Shown piece after piece: positions 49,301-60,057 of a stretch of 64,000 nucleotides of DNA. The translations under genes were made by a program, and so were the position numbers. Each line of letters begins with the position of its first letter. Positions within the stretch are counted from its first letter, which is position 1. The DNA is from Delphinus delphis (Eukaryota > Chordata > Mammalia > Artiodactyla > Delphinidae): positions 118,586,080-118,650,079 of the forward strand of contig NC_082684.1 in NCBI RefSeq assembly GCF_949987515.2. Direction: 5' to 3'. The notes under the pieces were generated by a model, which saw only the letters and a program-made list of their open reading frames with translations, was not told where the DNA came from and made no database searches.

Positions 49301-52300
49301 CTAGCCAGTGTTTGAGGGTGCTTCCTACCCAGCGTGGTGAGGGAGGAGAGGGCTGATGGAAAGCTGGAAAGTGTGAAGGGTGAGAGGTGGACATGGATTT
49401 ATTCATCACACCCTGTGGAGGGAACACCCTTTATAGACCAAAGACTTACAGCCTTAACCCAAACCTAGGGAGGTATTACTTTGTACAGCAGGCAATCAAC
49501 ACTGGAACTCGTGACCCCACCGGCGGGAGAGGTGGGAAGGATTACACTGTTTCCACCAGCTTAGGTTTGCGTGGGCAGCTCAGGGTGGTGTGAGCGGCAG
49601 TGTCACCTAGTGCCCTGAAGTCAGCCTCTGTTCGGGCCAAAAGCTGCAGCACAAAGCCTGTATTTCCTATAGCTGAACTGACATTAGAGAGTTAATGTTC
49701 ATCAGAAAGACCCGGAGAACCTGTAGGATAACTTTTTTTTTTTAAAGTTTTCTCAGTCCTGTAAAACCTTAAAAAGCTTTCTGGCTAAGCAAGGGCGGAT
49801 TACATTATGTGCAGTATGTTCTGTATACACCTTACTCTGTGTAGTTTCAGGCTCCATGAGTGTTGCCATGTTCAAAATCATGGTACATTGGGATTACATG
49901 TGTGTACTGGTTAGTGCTGTCAGGAGAATGTGATTATAACAGTCAATCTGGATAGGTGGTAGTTTTAAAAAAAAATAACCCTCCCCATCTTTATTTTCAA
50001 AAACAACATTCCTATTAGACACTTCACAGATTGACAGGTCACTGCGTTCAGAATAATTTTGGTTCCAGTCATCTGTGACTGGAAGGGATTTGGTCTTAGT
50101 GTCCAGCAAGTTTGCTTTTGAATTTGAGAGTAAGGTTGGTTGGCTGCCATGGGGGAGACCCAGGGGGCAAGAAGCCAGCTCAGCAGATGGGTGTGGGTGG
50201 GCACAAAGTGGTGCCTGCAGGGTGGATGATGCTCCTGGCCCGGCCACATTCCTGCCACCAGCTGCCACCCCTAAGAGCAGGTACCCAGGGTGGCATGTCT
50301 GCAGATGGTCCAGAGCAAAGCAGGAAGCCCCATGGACCGCCTCCCAATCCCAGGACCATGACATTAAGACAGATTGTAGTATTGGTGGTTGGTTGGCTTC
50401 CTGCTTTGGCACCTTTTCAAATGAAATGTTTGTATTAAAAAAAAAAATGTATAAAAACAGAAGAAATCAGGAATTAAAAAAAAAAGTCAAATTCTTCAAT
50501 ATTTGTTGGCCCAACATGGAAATCAATGAAAAATAAGAGCATAGTAAAAGGTGGAGGGGTTATGCCATTCAGTGTTTAGTATTTATGTACTCTGTAGTAA
50601 TTATGAAGCTCTTCTCTGCTAATTAGTAAAATAAAGTTATCTCAACAAAGTGGAGATGAAGGATTCCAAATTGTGAAATTTCTGCCACATAAATAGCACC
50701 CCTAACGTCTCTGGCACATGTGCCATGCTTTACGATCACACGTTTGATATATTTAAGATGCATGAATATTTTAAGATCAGTAATTGGAGAAAAGTGTTGT
50801 GTGGAAGCATTCGTAGGGCTATATTTTATTGTCATAGGTTTCTTTAAACTACCAGAAAAAAATAATTTGGGGGTTGAAAATATCTCATTTATAATGACCC
50901 TCCGGTGGTAATAGTGTATATTATGATGGGATGGGATTTGATCTGTGGTGATGCTTTTCAGATGAAAAAAGGTAATGATGACTGTCATTTTAATGCACTG
51001 TTCAATTCCTACAGAATTCAGAAACAAGCCCTATCAATATACCACCTCAGTATTACAGAGGGAAAACGAAAGAAATCTGTTTCCAAGGCAGAAAGCACAT
51101 TCGGCGAGCTTCAGTCACAGCCTGGTGCCACGTTCTCAGACGGCTGTTAGAAGCGCTGCCAGAAGAGACTTCCTGGGCTCCAGATACTCTTCCTTTGTCA
51201 CTGCCCGGCAGGAGAACTCTTATGAAAAAACTGCCAGCAGTCAAACCAACTTCAGACATTTCTCTCCAACCCCTGGTCTTTTAAGAAATACTGAAGCTCA
51301 AGTCAAAACATTCCCTGATAGACCAAGAACCGAAGGTATAAAGGGCCCCCCCACTAGTTTAGCCAAAGAGTCCACCGTTGCCCAAGAGTCCTACCAAGAA
51401 CGCCGGGACAATGTGGTGGCAGGTGCTCCCAAGAGCACTTGGTCGAATGAGAGGACCGTCATTTTGGGAAAGAAAATGGAAGCTAAAGCCACAAGGGAGC
51501 AGGAGAGAAACAGACCGGGAGCCATCCAAACAAAGCGAGAAGAGAAAATGTTTGATTCTAAAGAGAAGGCTTCAGAGGAGAGAAACTTAAGGTGGGAAGA
51601 ACTTACAAAGTTAGATAAAGAAGCAAGACAGAGAGAAAGCCAGCAAATGAAGGAAAAGGCAAAAGAGGAGTCACTGAAGGAGAAAAGTGTGAGGGAGAGA
51701 GAGATACCGATCAGTCTAGAAGTATCCCAGGACAGCACAGCAGAGGCGGCCCCCCAAGGTCTCCAGACACCCCTAAAGAAGGATGCTGGTGATGGAACAC
51801 GTAGAGGGGTGGAAACGAGAGAGGCGGGGCTCGGGCTGGGCACCAGTGACACTGCAGGCTCTCTGAAAGGTAATTCCACGACCGAAACCATAGCTGAGAA
51901 CATTGTTTCCAGTATCCTGAAGCAGTTTACCCACTCTCCCGAGACAGAAGCATCTGCTGATTCTTTTCCAGACATAAAAGTCACTTACGTGGACAGGAAA
52001 GAGCTTCCCGGTGACAGGAAAACAAAGACTGAGATAGTCGTAGAGTCAAAACTGACTGAAGAGGTCGACATTTCAGATGAAGCTGGCCTGGACTACCTGT
52101 TAAGCAAGGATGCTAAGGAGGTGAAGCTGAAAGGAAAATCAGCTGAGCATTTGATCGGAGATATAATCAGTCTTGGTCTGAAGGGGAGAGAGGGGAGAGC
52201 AAAGGTCGTCAACGTGGAGATCATCGAAGAGCCCGTGAGCTATGTCAGTGGTGAGAAGGCGGATGAGTTTTCTACACCATTCGAAGTGGAGGAGGTCGAT

Positions 52301-54685
52301 GACGTGTCTTCGGGCTCCAAGGGGCTTGTTGTTGAGGAGGAAGTTTACGGAGAAACAGATATCACGTGCTCAGGGAATGAAGGTCAAAAGACCAGGCAGC
52401 CCCAAGAGAACATAACTCACTTTGAAGAAGTGACGGAGGCAGGTGACTTGGAGGGAGAGCAGAGTTATTTGGTGTCGACTCCGGACGAATACCCTGGTGG
52501 CCATGAGAGAGATGAAGGCCCTGTGTACGGGCAGATCCACATCGAAGAGGAATCCACCATCAGGTACTCCTGGCAAGATGAAATTGTGCCAGGGTCTCGG
52601 AGAAGAATGGAGAGGGACGATGCATTGGGAGAGAAGGTTGTGAAGCCACTGGATGTTCCAGAAGCATCTCTGGAGGGGGACATGGGTTCTACTCACTGGA
52701 AAGGACAAGCGAGAAGTGGTGAATTTCATGCTGAACCCATAGTCATTGAAAAGGAAATTAAAATACCACATGAATTCCACACATCCATTAAGGGAGGCTT
52801 CAAGGAGCCCAGGCACCAGCTGGTGGAAGTGATTGAGCAACTGGAGGAGAGCCTTCCGGAGCGCATGAAGGAAGAGCTGTCCACCTTCACCAGAGAGGGT
52901 CAGGGCGGGCCCAGGGGTGGTTCCGTTGATGTAAAGAAAGTCCAGACCGCGGGTGGCAGGGCTGTGACCTTAGTGGCCGAAGTCAACCTCTCGCAGACGG
53001 TGGATGCCGATCAGTTAGACCTGGAGGAGCTGAGCAGGGATGAAGCGGGGGAGATCGAGAAGGCCGTGGAGTCGGTGGTACGAGACGGCCTGGCTAGGTG
53101 GCACAGCCCGGCCCCTGGCAGCCCAGATGGGGAGGCCAGAATGGAGGCCCCGGCTGCTAGCCGCGGCTTCAAGCGCTGGGCCACCCAGGAGCTGTACAGC
53201 CCCTCTGGTGAGGAGGCCGACGCCGGCCAGGCCTCTCCCCACACGGAGCTGGTCACTTCCCAGGGCCCCGTGTTGGCCACCGTGGAAGTCACCAGCCCAA
53301 TGGGCTTTGCCCAGTCACACGTGCTGGAGGACGTCAGTCAGTCTGTGAGGCACGTTCAAATAGTGCCCCCTGGAACTTGGAGGGCTGAGCAAGTCTCACC
53401 TGAAGGATCCGCCGCCCAGGTGGTGGAGGTAAGTGGGGAAGGTGACCTGAGTTGGGCGGCAAGCTCGGCGGAAGCCAGCTTGTCTGCAAGGCATCTTACG
53501 TTGGGTCCCGATCAAAGTCAATTGTCCAAAGAAGTATTCTTCCCAGGGCCTGACTCTCCCTGTCTGGGGGCAGGGGACTCAGAAGAGCCTGGCCTGGAAG
53601 AGGTTTCCACAGATCCTGACAGATCGGGGAGGCACAGCCCATTTGGCTCCCAACAATTTCATTCTAAGAGGGAAATTACTTTTCAGGCTCCCGCTTCTGA
53701 GGCAGGGAAGGTTGGTGATTATTTTTCAGAAGAGTCAGTGGGTACCCAGACTTCTGTGAAGCACCTTCAGTTAGGCCTCAGGGAGGGGTTCAGTGAGCAG
53801 ATCCAGCTCACAGCCCCCCTTTCAGACAGAATGGAGTTGGGTGTCAGAGAAGCTTCTGGGCACACGGAAGTGTGGTCAGGGAATGGCACATCCATCAGGC
53901 ACATCAAGACCGTGCCTCAGAGGCATCAAGGCACCGAGCAGATGGTTCCCCCACCCTCGAAATTTAGTGACTCAGAAAGCAAAGCCCACAGAGAGGACTC
54001 GGCAGATGTGACCCAGGCCACCCATAGTTACGCTGTGGGTAGGAAAATCCTGATGACTGAAAAGAGCACCTTCCAAAGGGCCGTTTTTGAATCGCCTCAG
54101 GAGGCTAGTTCAGGAGACACCTCAGGGGCGGAAGCGACATCAGATGTGAGCAGATCCTTTAGGCATATCCAGCTGGGTCCTGCAGAAACCAACACCTCTG
54201 CACACGTTGTCTTCCACGGACCCATTTCCAAAACATTTGCACTTGCTGGTTCGGTGGACTCCCCTGAGGTAGGCGAGGTCGCAGACAGTGGCAGAACACT
54301 AAGGCATGTTGCCCTGGGGCCCAAAGAAACTTCGTTTACCTTTCAGATGGACGTGAGTAACGTAGAGACGACCCCCCGCTGGACCCAAGAGGCCACAGTC
54401 CTCTTCCCCGCAGGGACAGAAGCAGAAGCTCATAGTGTGTCTGACCGTGATGCTTGGAGAGATGCCAGCAGTAGGAATGACCTGGCAGCTGGCGTGAGCT
54501 TTCAGGGCTCTGCTGGGGACAAACACCAGGCCCCCGGGGAAAAGGGCAAGGAGCAGGCCGAGTTTGATAAGATGGTGCAGCTGCAGAGGATGGTAGACCA
54601 AAGGTCGGTGATTTCGGATGAAAAGAAGGTTGCCCTCCTCTATCTAGACAATCAGGAGGAGGAGAATGAGGGACACTGGTTTTGA
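30529..54685 (+). CDS. SYNM: Synemin, spliced from four coding exons
   Basis: Synemin is a type IV-like intermediate filament protein. It co-assembles with desmin or vimentin and tethers filaments to alpha-actinin, vinculin, talin and dystrophin-linked proteins in muscle and glia. Joining 30529-31329, 39217-39341, 48991-49061 and 51015-54685 gives an uninterrupted frame of 1555 codons plus stop; human alpha-synemin has about 1565 by memory. The head is only about 10 residues, as is typical for synemin. The alpha-helical rod spans about residues 11-320 and ends with the helix-termination motif TYRALLEGESNPE. The tail is about 1230 residues and ends in ENEGHWF. The start ATG has A at -3, and an in-frame TAA at 30391-30393 with no ATG in between supports it. 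All junctions are GT-AG with phases 0, 2 and 1. The identification is very secure. Confidence 0.97.
32291..32322. repeat. Perfect 14-bp inverted repeat with 4-base loop
   Basis: The arm cttaaactgtcatc (32291-32304) and the arm gatgacagtttaag (32309-32322) are exact reverse complements around ttag. The transcript of intron 1 would form a short perfect stem here. It is too short for a standard pre-miRNA. Its function is unknown. Confidence 0.9.
33655..33885 (+). repeat. MIR SINE
   Basis: The MIR layout is clear: 'tatcaagagctttttgtgtg', then 'cttacagatgatgaaactga', then 'agctaagcctgggtttgatt'. It lies in SYNM intron 1. Confidence 0.75.
34065..34283 (-). mobile_element. Short CHR-type SINE in SYNM intron 1
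   Basis: The minus-oriented short CHR SINE runs from the T run at 34074-34083 to 'ccaccagggaagccc'. The flanks 34065-34072 and 34276-34283 both read tcatttac, a target duplication. The body closely matches the copies at 7154 and 25620, so the family was active in this lineage. Confidence 0.92.
37187..37585 (+). mobile_element. Long CHR-type SINE in SYNM intron 1
   Basis: The tRNA-related head 'ggacttccctggtggtgcgg' with the B-box-like 'gggttcaatccctgg' is followed by a body with repeated 'ccacaactact' text and an A-rich tail. The flanks 37187-37202 (gaaaatagtacatttt) and 37570-37585 (gaaaacagtacatttt) differ at one base, a 16-bp target duplication. Confidence 0.93.
38110..38499 (-). mobile_element. 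Long CHR-type SINE, inverted, in SYNM intron 1
   Basis: Starting with the T/A-rich tail and 'tttttggctgcgttgggtct' and ending with 'ggaccaccagagaagtccct', this is the long CHR-type SINE in minus orientation. It is more diverged than its neighbours. Only 227 bases separate it from the next SINE, which has the opposite orientation. Confidence 0.85.
38710..39090 (+). mobile_element. Long CHR-type SINE just upstream of SYNM exon 2
   Basis: The head is 'gggacttccctggtggtgca', the B-box-like text is 'gggttcgagccctgg', and the tail is A-rich. The flanks 38710-38724 and 39076-39090 both read taaaaatcatccttg, a perfect 15-bp target duplication. It ends about 126 bases before the splice acceptor of exon 2. 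Confidence 0.95.
39217..39341 (+). CDS. SYNM: SYNM exon 2: end of coil 2
   Basis: This exon has 125 bases between ccttag and G|gtaagg. It encodes REIACLEDEKAALTLAMTDR and then LRDYQELVQVKTGLSLEVATY, in phase with exon 1. This is the C-terminal helix of the rod just before the termination motif. Its last two bases, AG, start an Arg codon completed by exon 3. Confidence 0.96.
44706..45029 (-). mobile_element. Long CHR-type SINE, inverted, in SYNM intron 2
   Basis: The stretch runs from the T/A-rich tail and 'tttttggctacattgggtct' to 'ccagcagggaagtcccc'. It is in minus orientation, opposite to the SINE just upstream of exon 2. The target duplication is not clear. Confidence 0.88.
45330..45570 (+). 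repeat. MIR SINE
   Basis: A well-preserved MIR: 'ggctgatatttatcgagcac', 'aaatggggaaactgagccac', 'cttgcccaaggtcataggac', 'caggatttgaatccaggcaa'. It lies in SYNM intron 2. Confidence 0.85.
48991..49061 (+). CDS. SYNM: SYNM exon 3: rod end and start of tail
   Basis: This exon has 71 bases between tttacag and G|gtaaat. It encodes (R)ALLEGESNPEIQILIERIEN and then VPQ. ALLEGE is the end of the helix-termination motif shared by intermediate filaments. The last base, G, begins a Glu codon finished in exon 4. Confidence 0.95.
49062..51014 (+). other. SYNM: SYNM intron 3
   Basis: This intron is 1953 bases from gtaaat to cctacag. I see no clear recent repeat. Open stretches on both strands are short and not coding-like. 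The open frame of exon 4 happens to extend back into the intron to 50975, but the acceptor at 51014 and continuity with exon 3 fix the exon edge. Confidence 0.88.
51015..54685 (+). CDS. SYNM: SYNM exon 4: long tail domain and stop
   Basis: This exon has 3671 coding bases. It completes residue 333 and encodes residues 334-1555, ending at TGA 54683-54685. The first part is highly charged (for example KEKASEERNLRWEELTKLDK, residues about 515-535). The middle has conserved acidic text such as YGQIHIEEESTIRYSWQDEI. The last third carries about eight spaced S-x-R-H motifs (S1109, 1156, 1203, 1246, 1292, a weak one near 1337, 1380, T1427). An optional intron at 53429-54346 removes 306 residues to give the beta form of 1249 residues. 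In the human protein the matching insert is reported to bind vinculin and talin. Confidence 0.96.
53429..54346 (+). other. SYNM: Optional in-frame intron of SYNM (alpha/beta switch)
   Basis: The donor GAG|gtaagt at 53429 fits the consensus fully. The acceptor tttacctttcag ends at 54346. The stretch is 918 bases, exactly 306 codons, flanked by phase-0 codons for E1137 and M1444. Retained, it codes for alpha-synemin; spliced, it gives beta-synemin. Human alpha and beta forms differ by 312 residues at the matching place, by memory. Confidence 0.88.
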
Positions 54686-57600
54686 TAAACATATTTTGTT
54701 TTAAATGCCATCTTATTGGGTAACATACCGACACACAAAGGCCTTTACTTCCTTCAGGGGAGGGAGGCTCACTCTTTATTAAAACCTCCCCCCTTTTTTA
54801 CTTTCTTTAAAGAGTGCTCCAGGCAATGTCAATTTACTTGATAATCTGTAAAGATTTCAAACTAATTCATGCCTTAAAAGGCTTTGGAATTTTATTGAGT
54901 TGGAACTTTGACAAAAATATTTTTTATCTTTTTAGTCTTAAAAGTTCCTTGTTCTGGAGTTTTCTTTCTACTCTACCATTCTTGCACCAGGTCACAGAAA
55001 TGCCTCACATCTGTTTGAAACTATATCTAGGTAAGATGCCTAAATGGTAATGAGATTAAAGTAATATATTTAAGAGTAAATCTTATTTGCATGTGCTAAC
55101 ATTAAATAGTAAACTAACATTTTAAGGGAAAAATGAATATTTTTCTCTTTCCAAAGTCTTTTCAAAAAGAAATCATAGGAAATAAGCAGATTTTAAAAAA
55201 AGCTAAATGATTTCATCTTAGGAAAAAGATATTTGTCATAGAGTTAAATTCATTTAAAAACTTGAATGAATTGCTTTCTATGTGCAGAAATTTAAATAAT
55301 ATAGTATTTTATTTATGGAGAGGACAGCTCCAGCCTCCTGCAGTATATCAGATCAACACACTAGCTATGTTTGCATAAGTTCCTGGAACGCTGCACTGCG
55401 TCCAGGCAGGGACAGGGGCTGGGGCGATGATTATTGGGAATGGCTTACAGTACCAATTTTTTGCAATACTAGGTTGTTTAGTGCACAGTCTAAATATTCT
55501 TTTTTGTTATAACCTAAGTTCTGGAGTAGCCAGCTCTTACCAAGGTATACTTGAGCTTTTCTGCACTTTAGCCTCTAAACATTTAATTTTACTGGTGAGA
55601 GGTAGACCCTGAAGACAGTAAAAAGAACGTTGATGTGCAGACTGTAGCTGGACTTGTGGGATGGTCATGCACAGTAAAGCTGAAAGCCCAGCTGGGCTGT
55701 GCCTCCCAAAGAAGCCCTTTCCAACCCACTGATGATGGGCTGGAGGCCTTTCTGAGCGCAAAGAGTTAGAGATGGAAAAACGGCAATCAACCTCATGGAG
55801 GTTTTTGCACTTTTGACAGAAATCATGACAGTGGCGGTGTTTTGTCCAGGGGAAACAAATAATACATTAAATAGAATAAGGTGTTTTGGGGAGGGAACTG
55901 GGTGCCTCTTCTGCTGCCCAGCCCTGAAGCACCCAGGAAGGGCCCTGGAGGAAGGCAGAGGCCCTACTCTTCTGGGCCACAGAGTGTGGCCCTGTAGATA
56001 TACACCACTGGGTTTAAGATACTAGAATGGGTGTGTTCTGTTGGATTTATTTTATTTTACATAAAGGTATTGTTTTTAAAGCTTCCTTCTTTAAAGGTGT
56101 AGCCTCACATAAAGATAGTATCTCTAGGAGCACAGTATTGTAATCCAAACTAGTTTCTTTCACTTAATGTTGTCGAAACTGTACTGCCCCTAACTTTGTC
56201 ATCCTCAGGTAGGACATGATGATGGGGGCCGGTAATGGAATTTGAGGGTCTTCCCTCTAGGTTTTACTGATGGCCCTCAGACCTCCACAACGCATATCTC
56301 TTGAGCTGCCAGGAATGGCTACAACAAGTAGTTTAGGGAGAGTGCGTTTTCCTAATCAAGAAGTAGAGGATCAATGCAGCACAGCTTTCAGGGTGATCTA
56401 TTTTTAAAACACCGTGAAGCGGGTATAGAAAGAAAGTTGATTTGAATTGCAAGTGTAAACCTTTTCTTATCTGCCAAATGCACTAGTGATTGTCAGAAAC
56501 TGGTATGGTGGTGACGGCTTTGCCAGTGAAGACTTCTTGTTTCTAATAAAAAGATGAGTTGATTTTATGTTAGTTGTAATTGGTAATGATTTGTATAAGT
56601 TATTTATTGGTGAGAATTCGGTCAAGGTGACAGCCTACTGTTTGATGGCAAGACAGACTGATGATGGCGGGGGTCTGTTATGTGTGTCTAAGTAGGCTTA
56701 GTTTAATGTCACTCTCCTAGCTTGTGACCTTGGAAATGAGGGCTAATGTGAATAGGTTTATTAAAGTCATGATTGACCTCCATTGGAAAATAAATGTCTT
56801 AGATCTTAATTTTTATTTCCATGTTGGAATGCGTATCTTTAAGAAGTATCCTGACAAGAGTATTTACCAATATGGAGTCATGAGCTGTTGTTGGTTACTA
56901 AGTCTCTGGAACACCCAGGAGCAGGGTGTGCCCTTGACCCTGTGACAGGTCATGCCACAGCTCCATGTCCTTTAAAACCAGTCACTCTGGAGACAATAGT
57001 AGTCAACTGTGTGGTGGGACAGGGTAAGGACACAACCAGTCTTTTCACATTTATTTTTGTGTAGACAAAACGGTATTAATGGAATGTTTTTCACCTTCCC
57101 ACTGGCTGTTTTGATATTGTTTGTTTAAAATGTATATTTAGAATGGAATCATCTGAAAAGCTGATCTTGCTAACCACCTATGAAGGGATATGTCATAAGA
57201 ATGTATAAAAATAAAAATCTAAGAAAAAATCCCACATTGTTCCTAAAGAGAATGAATGTTTTCCAGTAGGTTTTTTTGTGGTTTTTATTTAAATTCTAAT
57301 TAAAGCATATATGTGTTTATGTGCATGTTTTTTTATGGTGGCACAGAATCACTGGGGAGAATATATGTGAAAAGTCCCAGTTCTTTAATTCCTCACCTGA
57401 ATTAGAACTCGATATTGTTAGCACAGAACTAGAAAGCATGGCAGACAGAGCATAAACCACTGGCTTGTATTTAAATAGACTGGACAGTTTGTGGTAAGAA
57501 TGACATCCTGGAAGGCTAGTGACAGTAGTGTGACCAACCATCTCATTTGGCCTTGAATGGAGGGGTCTCCTGGAACATGGGACTTTCAGTGCTAAAATGA

Positions 57601-57780
57601 GAACAGTCCTGAGCACACCATGATGGTTCATTACTAACCTTAAGTGCAAACCGGAATGGCTAATCATGCCCATCTCTTAGGAGCTTGAAAAAAGTGCGCT
57701 AGTTTGAGACAAAGGAGTAGATACTCTTACCTGTTTGTAGCGTTGTACAAAAACAAAATAAACCAAAACATGAATAGCTA
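54686..57780 (+). other. SYNM: SYNM 3' UTR with several poly(A) signals
   Basis: After the stop, no coding sequence is seen. AATAAA occurs at 56545-56550 (followed by GT/T-rich text, a good downstream element), 56789-56794, 57210-57215 and 57757-57762. The end is therefore uncertain; several ends may be used. A UTR of about 2 to 3 kb fits the long human mRNA. Confidence 0.65.
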
Positions 57781-57962
57781 GACTCTTCCTTTCATTTTGA
57801 AGTTAAAACATTTAATAGATGGGAGACATTTGATGGAACATTCCTAAATTCATTCTTTCTCAGGGTGGTGGCTAAATGTTTTAAAAAGTGTTCTAGTTTC
57901 TGTGATTCCAAAATACTATCCTACAAGAAATAGAGGAAGAAGTAACATCATAATTTATATTT

Positions 57963-58345
57963 TGTTTTTTCAAAAATCTAGCATGGGCTCTTAGTCTGCT
58001 CAGGCTGCTATAACGGAATACCACAGGCTGGAGGCTTAAACAATGGACACTTATTTCTCACAGGTCTGGTAGCTCAAAATCCAAGACCAAGGTGCTGGTG
58101 GATTAATTCTTGGTGGGGGTCCTCTCCTGGTTTGCAGATGGCTGCCTTCATGCTGTGCCCTCACATGGTAGAAAGATCATTTCTCTTGTGTCTCTTCTTA
58201 TAAGGGCACTAATCCCATTTGTGGGGCTTCACCTTCATGTACTAATTACTTCCCAGAGGCCCCAGCTTAAATACTTTCACATTGGGCTTTAGGGCTTCAG
58301 CATAGGAATTTCTGAGGTGCACAAACATTTTTGAGGCAGACTCCG
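57963..58345 (+). repeat. Ancient interspersed repeat between SYNM and TTC23
   Basis: The text 'ctgctcaggctgctataacg', 'gaataccacaggctggaggc', 'tctcttcttataagggcact' and 'cattgggctttagggcttca' is a familiar mammal-wide repeat. I cannot give its family name with certainty. It lies between the ends of the two genes. Confidence 0.6.
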
Positions 58346-59480
58346 TGTGATATCGTATTTAAAATGCTTTTCCACCATCCACATCAAAACCCATGTCTTC
58401 AACTAGATAGAATACTTGGTGAGTAGTGATATCTCACGCCTTCTTTGAATGGTGCCTTCATCCCACAGGCCTATCTGGGATGGGTATGAGCAGGGGTGGC
58501 CTGTATAGTCAGCTGTCACACTGTCGAGGACAAAGGACCCAGCCTCCCTCCACGCTGCCATGAAACTTTGGTTTATTTCCCCCATCAGTTCTCAAGGTGG
58601 CCAGCACAAATGGACCCAGAGTGGTTTTGGCTTTCCTACTGGGTGTTGGAGTGGGAGGGGGCCGTGCTGCATCCTGCTGCCATATTAGCTGCAGCCTGCA
58701 GCCCTGCTGGGCCCCAGCCCATGGGATTAGGGTGGGGACGAGAAGGAACAGCACTGCCTACCCCCCATTCCCACCCTCTGTGCGCTCATTCACCTCATTC
58801 CGGCATGGGACCTCACCACCAACAGCATGGAGAGAGGTGCTCAAAACATGTCCCTCTATCTTTCCGTTCTCGAATGACGATGGCCTCCCCTCCAAGAGAC
58901 TAAAGACCACTATGGACATGAGCACTCATCCCACCTCACCCTCTTACCACCTACATGGGAACACAACTGGGAGAGTAGGGGGCCAAGGGCTGTGGCAACT
59001 CCAAAACAAAAAGCTCTCCAGAGTGGTGGCCACATTTCTCCTGCCTGGAGTGGAGGCCACAGCTGGCAGCAGCAGGGAGTCAGCATCCCTCCTTGCAGCT
59101 CCTCCGTGCCCGCCTCACTCCTGCTCAGCTCTCTTCACTCCCTTACACCTGCCTCCCCTGACCTCTAGGAAAAGTCAGGGCCATTTATCACCTACCCCGT
59201 GGTACTGGGCTCTTTCCCTCAGTTGTCATCAACCAACTGCACTATTACATGTTTAATGACTAGCGTCCATGTTGGATGGCAAGCTCTGAGACGATGGGGA
59301 CAGTGTGTCTGTCCTGTTTGTCGTCGTGCCCTCAGTTCTTAGCACACGCCTGGTACATCCTGGGTGCTCAACCAGATTCAATAAGTGCCTGAGTGCACGA
59401 GTGAGGAGAAGCTTCCTCGGTGCCCCTTTCCAGGCTCTGAGGAGTTCTGAGGCGACGTCATTTTACAAACACTGACCCCA
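58346..59480. other. Spacer between SYNM and TTC23
   Basis: A 219-codon open stretch at 58597-59256 (plus) has no recognisable domain and is not flanked by splice sites. An L2 3' end lies at about 59260-59405 ('gcaagctctgagacgatggg', 'cctggtacatcctgggtgct', 'caataagtgcctgagtgcac'). Confidence 0.5.
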
Positions 59481-59497
59481 GGACTTACAAATTTCCT

Positions 59498-59942
59498 TTT
59501 ATTAGCATTTTATTCTATTACCTTCCTATGTAAGAAAGGGCTTTCCCCAGAATCTTACTGCTCCAGATCTGACTCCAGGCCTGCCCAAGGGGCTATACAC
59601 CGTGTGTGTGTGTGTGTGTGTGTGTGTACAGGAAGTTTCGAACTTTTGAAGAGAAGCCTTCAGCCACAGTAGTGCTGATGGGTAAAAATTCTTGCTGGCA
59701 AGGAAAACCACTAAGGTGGTAAAAAGAAAAATGCTTTATAGCAGCGCCAAATCACCGGGAAGGGCATCCACTGTCAAAAGGTGGCCCATGGGAAGTTTAT
59801 GGGACCGCTGTTGCATTTGGAGCAAACAGCCTAGAAAATCTGCCAATGACTGTTGAAGTCCACCTTCTGGTTGGAGAGAGATTTATAGAGCACCCTAAGT
59901 GTCAGCACCCAGGCATGAGCAGAGCTTTTGGTGGGGGTGGGC
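59498..59942 (-). other. TTC23: TTC23 3' UTR and poly(A) signals
   Basis: After the TTC23 stop, the minus strand runs about 430 bases to two AATAAA signals (59514-59509 and 59503-59498). A (CA)n tract as read on the minus strand lies inside it at about 59601-59627. Cleavage is expected near 59475-59490. Confidence 0.7.
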
Positions 59943-60057
59943 TCAGTCGTCTGCGTTGGGCCTGGCCTTCCCCAGCGCAGTGTGCTGTGGCCCGCTGGTG
60001 CAGAAGGCCGCCTTGGCTCTTGGGGGCTGCCGAGGCTTCACGGCCTTCTCGGGGGCC
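59943..60057 (-). CDS. TTC23: TTC23 last coding exon
   Basis: On the minus strand the acceptor cttgttcgcag is followed by 115 coding bases to TGA. Joined to the previous exon they read K-APEKAVKPRQPPRAKAAFC and then TSGPQHTALGKARPNADD. This lines up well with my memory of the human TTC23 C-terminus, which also has KPRQ, AFCTS and GKARP. The tail is basic and probably disordered. TTC23 is a tetratricopeptide protein of the primary cilium, linked with the EvC zone and Hedgehog signalling. It converges on SYNM, which fits the human gene order. Confidence 0.88.

Noticed and set aside
50975..51014. A start codon at 50975 that would make exon 4 a stand-alone gene of 1236 codons.
   Set aside because: These 40 bases are intron 3 ending in cctacag. 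Joining exon 3 at 51015 restores the synemin text PQEFRNK, so the upstream codons are not used.
58597..59256. A 219-codon open frame between SYNM and TTC23.
   Set aside because: No domain, no splice context and a composition like noncoding DNA. It lies just upstream of an L2 element.
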